Assembly (NCBI RefSeq): GCF_005765165.1
Contig: NZ_VCIW01000010.1
Location: 1 to 64,000 of the forward strand
Length of the DNA stretch: 64,000 nt
From: Paenibacillus antri
GTDB lineage: Bacteria > Bacillota > Bacilli > Paenibacillales > YIM-B00363
Direction: 5' to 3'
Under the pieces are notes generated by a model. It saw nothing but the letters and a program-made list of their open reading frames with translations. It searched no databases and was not told where the DNA came from. A program made the position numbers and the translations under genes. Shown in pieces: positions 26,851 to 33,451 of the stretch (position 1 is the stretch's first letter; every line of letters begins with the position of its first letter).

Positions 26851-27633
26851 TCAGGCCGGCTTGCGAGCGACGACGCGGATGCGACGGTAAGGGGCCGTCC
26901 ATACGCGTCGTTCTTCGTCATACAGCCGGGGCGCCAGACGTTCGGCGATGTCGTTCTTCATGTCGGCCGCGTCCGCCTCGGAGAAGGGCGCGAAGAACGG
27001 CGTCGCGAAGACGGAGAGCCAGGCGTGCAGCCCGTCCGGACCGTCGAGCGCGGTCGGCCGATCGAACAATTCGGCGTATTCGACGTCCCAGCCGACGGAT
27101 TCGAGCACGGACGCGTATTCGCCGACCGTCGGGAAATACCACGGGTCGAGCGGAGCGGCGTCGACGCCTCGCTCCGCGAGCGCGCGGCTGATCGCCTCGG
27201 CGATCGCGCCGGCGTTGCCCTTGCCGCCGAATTCGGCGACGAGGCGGCCGCCGGGCTTCACCGCGTCGAACATGCATGCCGCCGCGCCCCGCGCGTCGGT
27301 CACCCAATGGAGCGCCGCGTTCGAGAACGCGGCGTCTACTTGTTGTTCCAGCGCGAACGCCTCCGCCCGCGCGACCCGGAAGTCGATCGCGGGGTGCTTC
27401 GCCCTCGCGGTATCGATCATGGAGGGCGACGCGTCGATGCCGATGACGGCCGCGCCAGACCCTGTGATGCGCTTCGCCAGATCGCCGGTGCCGCAGCCGA
27501 CGTCGAGCACCGTCTCGCCGGCTTGCGGCCGCAGCAGCCGAATCAAGTCCGCACCGTATTCCGAGACGAAGCCTAATTTTCTGTCGTACAGGGAAGCGTT
27601 CCAATCGTTCTTGTTGGTTCCTCGATCGCTCAT
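26851..27633 (-). CDS. Class I SAM-dependent methyltransferase (trans-aconitate methyltransferase-like)
   Basis: A 260-residue Rossmann methyltransferase: motif I VLDVGCGTGDLAKRI, motif II GIDASPSMIDTA, and the SNAALHWV segment typical of Tam-like enzymes. The opening NDWNASLYDRKLGFVSEYG and later LHAWLSVF also fit. The family methylates trans-aconitate or related small acids, but the substrate here is inferred only. It faces the end of the yknZ gene 6 bp away. Confidence 0.88.
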   Translation of the reverse strand: MSDRGTNKNDWNASLYDRKLGFVSEYGADLIRLLRPQAGETVLDVGCGTGDLAKRITGSGAAVIGIDASPSMIDTARAKHPAIDFRVARAEAFALEQQVDAAFSNAALHWVTDARGAAACMFDAVKPGGRLVAEFGGKGNAGAIAEAISRALAERGVDAAPLDPWYFPTVGEYASVLESVGWDVEYAELFDRPTALDGPDGLHAWLSVFATPFFAPFSEADAADMKNDIAERLAPRLYDEERRVWTAPYRRIRVVARKPA

Positions 27634-27745
27634 TCGTTCATCCGCTCCTTCGCGTACCTTAATACGGCAATGGTAAACGATGGATTTGTGATAGGTGAAA
27701 TATATAATAACTATCCTGTTTATAGGTTTTGATGATAGTGTGATA

Positions 27746-28762
27746 TTAAGCTTGGATCAACTCGACGTTCGTCTCGTCCCAGCGCCAACGCGGCGACGTT
27801 CCGTCAAGGCGGGCGCCGCCGAGCCACTGGTCGACGCCGTTCAGCGCGACATGGTCCGCCCGCCCGTTCAGGACGTCTTCGCCGGCGGCGGTGAGCCTCA
27901 GCCGGCAGCGGAGGAAGTCGGCGGCGGGAGGCTCGTCGAAGCGGGGGAACGGCGGGTCGCCTTCGAGCCGCAGCAGCGGAACGGCGCCTTGCGATAGCGT
28001 CCGCAGCGTCGCCCAGAACTGCAAGTCGCCCATGCCGAACGCAATCAGGCGGTCGCCCGCCGCGCGGAACAGTGCGACGGGCGCGTCGACGCCGCCGCGG
28101 ACGAGCTCGAGCGCGACCCGCTCGACGCGGCCGAGCCCGTTCGCGATGGACGGAAAGCGCGAGAGGTGGAACGCGAAGGCGCCTTGAGCGAACGGCAGCG
28201 CGGTTCCGTCGGCTTCGCGCAGCGCTTGTTGCAGGCGCATCGGGTCCGGGGAGGCGTAGGCCTCCCACAGGGCGGCGCCGGCGCGCAGGACGGCGTCGTC
28301 CACGGGCAGCCGCTCCGCCGCGAGCCCGCGCAGCTGCGCCGCGGTCAGTTGGCCGAGCCCGCGGAACGGCTCGATGCCGGGGTAGGCGCCGATGCACAGC
28401 AGGCTCAGCTTCGTCCGGCCGCCGGGCGCCGCGAAGCCGGCGGCGGACAGCCGATGCAGCAGGCGGCACAGCATCGCTTGGTCGAAGAGGTCGTGCTCGA
28501 ACCAAAGCGCGACCTCTTCGCGCCGCTGCGCGGCCCGATCGAGCGCCGCCTCCTGCGCTAGGCAGCTATCGACGTACGTCCGCGGCGGAATGCCGAAGCG
28601 GCGCTCCAGCTCCGCCGCGCGCGCGGCCCGGTTCGACGGGGTCTCCGGATCGACGTAGATCGGACCTTCCGAGTACATTTCTCGCCAGGGGAGGACGTCG
28701 CCCGGCAGCCCGCTCTCTTTCAGCTTGGCCGCGACGGCGTCACCATTCGTAACATGAAGCAT
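27746..28762 (-). CDS. DUF1835 domain-containing protein
   Basis: A 338-residue protein starting MLHVTNGDAVAAKLKESGLP and PWREMYSEGP, the DUF1835 signature, with LWFEHDLFDQAMLCRLL in the middle (the family's conserved WxxxDxxDQ-like segment). Function is unknown. ATG at 28762 is supported by GAGGA 8 nt upstream. The short intergenic region before the methyltransferase contains several ATAG/CTAT-rich palindromic fragments but no clear terminator. Confidence 0.82.
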   Translation of the reverse strand: MLHVTNGDAVAAKLKESGLPGDVLPWREMYSEGPIYVDPETPSNRAARAAELERRFGIPPRTYVDSCLAQEAALDRAAQRREEVALWFEHDLFDQAMLCRLLHRLSAAGFAAPGGRTKLSLLCIGAYPGIEPFRGLGQLTAAQLRGLAAERLPVDDAVLRAGAALWEAYASPDPMRLQQALREADGTALPFAQGAFAFHLSRFPSIANGLGRVERVALELVRGGVDAPVALFRAAGDRLIAFGMGDLQFWATLRTLSQGAVPLLRLEGDPPFPRFDEPPAADFLRCRLRLTAAGEDVLNGRADHVALNGVDQWLGGARLDGTSPRWRWDETNVELIQA

Positions 28763-28834
28763 GACAGGATTCCTCACTTGTGGTAAAGTTAGCGAATACG
28801 CGCGAAAATCGGCGATAGGGAAAGGATGAGCGAC

Positions 28835-29149
28835 ATGACGCAATTTACGAACGTAACGGTGGAGAAGAAAGCGAACGTGTACTTCGACGGGAAGGTGACG
28901 AGCCGAACGGTGCTGTTCGCGGACGGCACGAAGAAGACGCTCGGGATCATGCTTCCGGGTGAATATGAGTTTTCAACCTCCCAGAAGGAAGAGATGGACT
29001 TCTCGGCCGGCAAGCTGGAGTACAAGCTGCAAGGGCAAGATTGGAAGTCGATCGACGGCGAAGGCGCGTTCATCGTACCGGCGAACGAGAAATTCCAGTT
29101 GAAGGTACATACGGTGGCCGACTACTGCTGCACTTATTTTAACGAATAA
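28835..29149 (+). CDS. ppnP: Pyrimidine/purine nucleoside phosphorylase
   Basis: A 104-residue single-domain cupin matching PpnP (YaiE/DUF1255), which phosphorolyses several nucleosides to base and ribose 1-phosphate. Visible signature: TVLFADGTKKTLGIMLPGEY, then the acidic AGKLEYKL and FIVPANEKFQL strands and a final VADYCCTY. Length is standard. The second ATG (28835) is preferred because AAAGGA sits 8 nt upstream. A small monocistronic gene running into a repeat region. Confidence 0.92.
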   Translation: MTQFTNVTVEKKANVYFDGKVTSRTVLFADGTKKTLGIMLPGEYEFSTSQKEEMDFSAGKLEYKLQGQDWKSIDGEGAFIVPANEKFQLKVHTVADYCCTYFNE

Positions 29150-29540
29150 ACGGGAAAACTTCCCGTACATGTTTCCGCCTGCGCTTTCGCGGTTCGGGCG
29201 AACCTTGAGCCTCCCTTTGATTCCGCTCTAAAGCCCGAATGCGTCGGCTTGGATGCGGAATGCGCGGGAGGTTTTTTCTTTGTTCCGGGCTATCCGCGAG
29301 GAGGAGGAAGTGGTCTCCCGGCAGCTCTTGTCCTCGGTTTCCCTTCGTTCAGCTGCTGCAACGAATCGGGTGCAGCCCGCGCCGATCTCTGATTCCGCAC
29401 CAAAGCTCGATTGCAGGCTTTAGATGCGGAATGAGCAGGAGGTTTTCCTTTTGATCCGGGGTTTCCGTGAGGAGGGAGGTGTCTCTCTCGGCGGCTCTTG
29501 TCCTCGACTTCCCTTCGCTCAGCTGCTTCAGTGAATGGAA
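29144..29540. repeat. Two imperfect 150-bp direct repeats with GGGAGGTTTT motifs
   Basis: The stretch near 29218-29366 recurs at about 29391-29538, offset 170-171 bp: both contain GATGCGGAATG, a (C/G)GGAGGTTTT-type core, GAGGAGG-like purine blocks, CTCTTGTCCTCG and TTCCCTTCG(C/T)TCAGCTGC. An AACGGGAAAA/TTCCCGT palindrome begins just after ppnP. No convincing gene is present: the frames through it have no ribosome site and only reflect the repeats. Confidence 0.8.
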
Positions 29541-29705
29541 TAGCGGTTCCTCTTTTTTGCGTCGCGCTGCCCCGAGATTCGAGGAATCCCGCCACAATTG
29601 CCACCCTGCGCCGACTGCCGACACATGTTACTTCAACGAATTGGGGAGGAGTTCCATGCCGGCCCGAGATTCAAGGGATTCCGCCACATTGGTGGGGGGG
29701 CGAAG

Positions 29706-30060
29706 CGGCTGAACGAAGGGAAGACGGGGAGAAGGGCGGCGGAAAGACAAGTGGACTACACGTGGGGCGGGGAAAGGCAAGGACCAACCCGGAGAGGAAG
29801 CGGCTGAGCGAAGGGAAGACGGGGAGAAGGGCAGCGGAAAGACAAGTGGACTACTCGTGGAGCGGGGATAGGCAAGGACCGACCCGGAGAGGAAGCGGCT
29901 GAGCGAAGGGAAGACGAGGAGAAGGGCGGCGGAAAGACAAGTGGACTGCTCGTGGAGCGGGGAAAGGCAAGGACCGACCCGGAGAGGAAGCGGCTGAGCG
30001 AAGGGAAGACGAGGAGAAGGGTGGCGGAAAGACAAGTGGACTACTCAGGTAGCGGGGCTG
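29706..30060. repeat. 95-bp tandem repeat array
   Basis: CGGCTGA(A/G)CGAAGGGAAGAC starts at 29706, 29801, 29896 and 29991, a strict 95-bp period, giving three full units and one partial that ends near 30060. Units differ at few positions. Because 95 is not a multiple of three, no reading frame is kept from unit to unit, so it is non-coding. The first 28 bases of each unit are the reverse complement of a motif found in the 29.2-29.5 kb repeats and near 54.52 kb. Confidence 0.92.
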
Positions 30061-30116
30061 CGTAGAGGCAGAGGATCGATCGGGGGGAGAGACCGCAGGC
30101 GCTTAAGCGCGGCATA

Positions 30117-30165
30117 AGAAAAGCCGCCCCGACGAACCGCCGAAAGCGGACCGCGGAGCGGCGGC
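30117..30165 (-). terminator. Terminator after the TrpD2-like gene
   Basis: On the minus strand GCCGCC (30165-30160) pairs with GGCGGC (30128-30123), followed by TTTTCTT. An internal CCGC/GCGG hairpin lies in the long loop. Placement just after the stop codon supports the call. Confidence 0.6.
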
Positions 30166-30172
30166 AATAGCC

Positions 30173-31198
30173 TTAAGGAAGGACGATTTCTTTCCACTGC
30201 AAGAATTTCTTGTACGCTTGCCCGGAGGACAAGGTGACTCGGGCGAGGTCGAGTCCTTCTTCGATCGTGCCGGCCGCGCCGGTCAACCACAGACGGACGC
30301 CGGCGTTCAGAATCGTCATATCGGTGTGCGGCAGCGCCGCAGCGCCTTGAAGTACGGCGAGGCAGGTAGCCGCTTGGCGTTCCGCGGTCCACTCCGTATC
30401 GTCGTCGGCTTCGCCCTGCAGCTGATACACCTCCGGGTCGACGATCATCAGCTCGGAGACGCCGTCCTTCACGAGGAACAGGCGGGAGCGCTTGTGCACA
30501 GGCAAGTCCTCGGAGCCTTCGATGCCCTGCACGATGATGGCGCGGCGGTAGCCGAGGCTCGAGACGAGCTGCGCCATCTTGTCGAACACGGTGCCGTGGA
30601 AGACGCCGAAGACGAGATAAGGCGCGTCGGAGTAGCGGACGAGCTTCTCCGCGCTGTTGAACACGGTGCGCAGACCCAGCTGCGTCCGAATGTCGCGTAC
30701 GCGCGCCAGCTTCGGGCAGCCGAGCTCCGCCGGCACGAACAGGAAGCCGCTCGCGTCCGCCGCGCGGAGGAGCCGATCGAGCCCTTCCGGCGTCTCGACG
30801 TCCACGCCCCACTCGGCGACGACGTCCGGCAGCGTCACGCCCCACTTGGGCGGCAGCGAGCGCGAGCCGTGCAGCGTCGACGGAACGCCGCAGGCGGCGA
30901 GGACGAACGACGTCGGCAGCGTCGCATAGAACGACTTCGTCCGACCGTCGTACGGACCCGCGCAGTCGATGGCGCCGTCCATCGGATGCTTCAGGCTGCC
31001 GCGCCGCAGCGCTTCCGCGAACGCCGCGATTTCGTCGGTGCTTTCCATCTTGATGCGCTCGGCGACGAGGAAGGCGCCGATCTGGGCGTCGGTCGCTCCT
31101 CCTTCGAGAATGAGCTTCGCGGCGCCGGCCGCTTCTTCAAACGTAAGATCTCTAGCGCCGCGTTTGCCTCTGCCGACTTCCTTTAAGTATTCGATCAT
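30173..31198 (-). CDS. TrpD2/YbiB-type anthranilate phosphoribosyltransferase paralogue
   Basis: A 341-residue glycosyltransferase family 3 fold. N-terminal helices (LTFEEAAGAAKLILEGGATD, IGAFLVAERIKMES) and the phosphoribosyl-binding region are present, but the PRPP-binding KHGN-like motif of true TrpD is altered (STLHGSRSLPPKWG). This places it with TrpD2/YbiB proteins, which in E. coli bind nucleic acid rather than make phosphoribosyl-anthranilate. It overlaps the ANTAR regulator gene by ATGA and lies beside nitrate assimilation genes, so a regulatory role is inferred. Confidence 0.82.
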   Translation of the reverse strand: MIEYLKEVGRGKRGARDLTFEEAAGAAKLILEGGATDAQIGAFLVAERIKMESTDEIAAFAEALRRGSLKHPMDGAIDCAGPYDGRTKSFYATLPTSFVLAACGVPSTLHGSRSLPPKWGVTLPDVVAEWGVDVETPEGLDRLLRAADASGFLFVPAELGCPKLARVRDIRTQLGLRTVFNSAEKLVRYSDAPYLVFGVFHGTVFDKMAQLVSSLGYRRAIIVQGIEGSEDLPVHKRSRLFLVKDGVSELMIVDPEVYQLQGEADDDTEWTAERQAATCLAVLQGAAALPHTDMTILNAGVRLWLTGAAGTIEEGLDLARVTLSSGQAYKKFLQWKEIVLP

Positions 31199-31863
31199 CG
31201 CGAACGCCCCCTCGGATTTTGCTCTCGGAGTAAAGAATATACTTTCACGATCGAGACGGCAACATCGACCAGGCGCCGCCGCTCGTTCATCGCTTGCTTG
31301 CGAAGGAATTCGTACGCCTCCGCCTCGGTGATGGACTTCACCTCGCTCAAGATCGACTTCGCCCGGTCGATCCACTTCCGGTCCTCGAGCTTGGCGATCA
31401 GCTGCTCGCGTTCCTGCTTCCACTGCGTCCGCGACAAGTAATGCTTGGAGGACAGCAGCAGCGTCCAATGCAGCTCCGCCGTCGTCATGCCGGGGTACAG
31501 GATGCCGTCCACGGAATCGGCCAAGACGCAGTTGTGCACGACCGGTTCGTTGTCGCACCACCAGAGCAGCGGAGGACCGGTGCGGGCTTCCAACGCCCGC
31601 GTCCATGCGAGCAGGCGCGAGTACGACGTGCAAAACAAAATGGCGTCAATATTGTTGACATCGAGGTCGGGCGACGGCTCCGGAAGAATCGATTCCTGCG
31701 CGCGGAGCCCCGCGGCGTCGAGCAGCGCGGTCGGCGAGTCGAAGCGGGCGCCTTCCGCGTAGGCGGGCTCTTCGTCGTCGAAGCCGAACGGGAAGCCGAG
31801 AACCGGCGCGGGAGGCGATTTCGCCGCGGGGCGGTCGCGTACGATGAGGAACGATTGCAGCAT
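31195..31863 (-). CDS. ANTAR-domain RNA-binding antiterminator with degenerate receiver
   Basis: A 222-residue protein. The last 60 residues match ANTAR, the RNA-binding domain of NasR/NasT/AmiR: a coiled coil (REQLIAKLEDRKWIDRAKSI) then SITEAEAYEFLRKQAMNERR and DVAVSIVKVYSLL. The N-terminal 120 residues look like a receiver fold but no acidic pair or clear phospho-acceptor Asp is seen, so control by phosphorylation is unlikely. Start at 31863 has GGAAG 7 nt upstream. It is divergent from the nitrate operon, whose leader has two ANTAR-type hairpins. Confidence 0.88.
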   Translation of the reverse strand: MLQSFLIVRDRPAAKSPPAPVLGFPFGFDDEEPAYAEGARFDSPTALLDAAGLRAQESILPEPSPDLDVNNIDAILFCTSYSRLLAWTRALEARTGPPLLWWCDNEPVVHNCVLADSVDGILYPGMTTAELHWTLLLSSKHYLSRTQWKQEREQLIAKLEDRKWIDRAKSILSEVKSITEAEAYEFLRKQAMNERRRLVDVAVSIVKVYSLLREQNPRGRSR

Positions 31864-31970
31864 AAATTCACTTCCTATCCGCAAATAAAAGTGTATGTGA
31901 CATTATAAGTAACGCAAATATAACATAAAACACCGAAAACTTCGACCAAAATTTTTGTTTGTGATAGTTG

Positions 31971-32000
31971 TTGACATGTAAGGTCGTCCGCTTCTATAAT
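31971..32000 (+). promoter_or_regulatory. Promoter of the nitrate assimilation operon
   Basis: TTGACA (31971-31976) and TATAAT (31995-32000), both perfect sigma-A consensus, with an 18-bp spacer. Transcription should start near 32006, placing the two ANTAR-type hairpins at the very 5' end of the RNA. A consensus promoter agrees with regulation exerted after initiation. Confidence 0.9.
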
Positions 32001-32003
32001 AAA

Positions 32004-32131
32004 GCCAAGTCACAACGATGTGGCGACGCTAACAATCGAATCCAAGGCGAGCACAACGATGTGCCGCCATAGGCAATGAGGCCGTAGATCGCTCCGGGGA
32101 CGTACCCCGGATGCGGTGTGCGGCCTTTTTT
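32004..32131 (+). promoter_or_regulatory. ANTAR-responsive leader: two hexaloop hairpins and a terminator
   Basis: Hairpin P1: GTCAC (32009-32013), loop AACGAT, GTGGC (32020-32024). Hairpin P2: GGCG-A-GCAC (32046-32054), loop AACGAT, GTGCCGCC (32061-32068). Both loops are the same six bases, with A at position 1 and G at position 4, the established ANTAR recognition feature. A terminator follows: AGGCCG (32079-32084) pairs with CGGCCT (32121-32126), inner CCGGGG/CCCCGG, then six T. By analogy with nasF and eut leaders, ANTAR binding should prevent termination when nitrate or nitrite is to be used. Confidence 0.9.
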
Positions 32132-32179
32132 CATCCAAAAAAAGAGAGAGAAACGACAAATCAAGGGAGTGGAGAAACG

Positions 32180-33418
32180 ATGGAAGCGAAAGGGTTTATG
32201 AAAGCAGGACATAAGCCATCCTTGTTCAGCGCGTTCTTATACTTCGATGTCAGCTTTATGATTTGGGTATTGCTCGGACCGCTCGCCGTCATCATCGCTT
32301 CGGATTTCGAGATGGACGCCGCGCAAAAGGCGAATTTGGTCGCGCTGCCGGTGCTCGGCGGTTCCATTCTGCGTCTCGTGCTCGGCTGGATGACCGACTT
32401 CATCGGTCCGAAGCGGACGTCGCAGATCGGCATGATTCTGACGATGATTCCGCTCGTCTGGGGTTGGCTGTTCGCGTCTACGCTCGGCGAGCTGTACATC
32501 GTGGCGCTGCTGCTCGGCGTCGCCGGCGCCAGCTTCGCGGCGGCGCTGCCGCTCGCAAGCCGTTGGTATCCGCCGCAATATCAAGGGCTCGCGATGGGTA
32601 TCGCGGGCGCCGGCAACAGCGGCACCGTCTTTACGACGCTGTTCGCGAACCGGATCGCGCAGCATTACGGAGACTGGCACGTCGTGTTCGGCTTCGCGCT
32701 CATTCCGATCGCGATCGCCTTCCTCCTGTTCACGATCCTCGCGAAGGACAGTCCGAACCAGCCGGCGCCGAAAAAGCTCGCGGACTACGCGTCGGTCCTC
32801 AAGCTGAAAGACACTTGGGTGTTCTGCGTCTTGTACAGCGTCACGTTCGGCGGGTTCGTCGGGATGACGAGTTACTTGACCATTTTCTATAACACGCAAT
32901 ACGGACTCGACGCGGTTCGAGCGGCCGATTTCACGACGATTCTCGTCATCGCCGGCAGCTTCTTCCGACCGGTGGGCGGCTGGCTCGCCGATAAGCTCGG
33001 AGGCATCCGCATGCTGCTCGTCTTGTACGGCATCGTCGCGCTGATGATGGCCGGCATCTCGACGCTGCCGGCGATCGGGCTCACGACCGCGATGCTGTTC
33101 GTCGCCATGATGGCGCTCGGCATGGGCAACGGCTCGGTGTTCCAACTCGTGCCGCAGCGCTTCGCCAAGGAAATCGGCGTCATCACGGGCATCGTCGGCG
33201 CCGCCGGCGGACTCGGGGGGTTCTTCCTGCCGAAAATTCTCGGCAACTTAAAGCTTGCGACCGGCTCCTTCACGCCGGGCTTCCTGACGCTGAGCGCCAT
33301 CGCGCTCTTATGCATCGTGGTCGTCGCCGTCGCTCAGGTCGGATGGAAGCGGACGTGGATCGGCGAAGGCGGCCGTGCCGCCGGGAGCGCATCCGACGGC
33401 ATGACGGTTAAAGCGTAA
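32180..33418 (+). CDS. nasA: Nitrate/nitrite transporter (NarK/NasA family MFS)
   Basis: A 412-residue MFS carrier of the nitrate/nitrite porter group. GWMTDFIGPKRTSQIGM is the MFS loop; the glycine-rich nitrate signature appears in GIAGAGNSGTVFTTLFANR (helix five) and again in GIVGAAGGLGGFFLP (helix eleven). First gene after the ANTAR leader. Start ATG 32180 follows GGGAGTGGAG. Imports nitrate for the reductases encoded downstream, or exchanges it with nitrite. Confidence 0.92.
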   Translation: MEAKGFMKAGHKPSLFSAFLYFDVSFMIWVLLGPLAVIIASDFEMDAAQKANLVALPVLGGSILRLVLGWMTDFIGPKRTSQIGMILTMIPLVWGWLFASTLGELYIVALLLGVAGASFAAALPLASRWYPPQYQGLAMGIAGAGNSGTVFTTLFANRIAQHYGDWHVVFGFALIPIAIAFLLFTILAKDSPNQPAPKKLADYASVLKLKDTWVFCVLYSVTFGGFVGMTSYLTIFYNTQYGLDAVRAADFTTILVIAGSFFRPVGGWLADKLGGIRMLLVLYGIVALMMAGISTLPAIGLTTAMLFVAMMALGMGNGSVFQLVPQRFAKEIGVITGIVGAAGGLGGFFLPKILGNLKLATGSFTPGFLTLSAIALLCIVVVAVAQVGWKRTWIGEGGRAAGSASDGMTVKA

Positions 33419-33451
33419 CGAATCGAATCAACGAGAGGGGACGGGGACGTC

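Noticed and set aside
29239-29902. Several short ORFs in the repeat region
   Set aside because: They follow the repeats in all frames, lack ribosome sites and change frame between 95-bp units.
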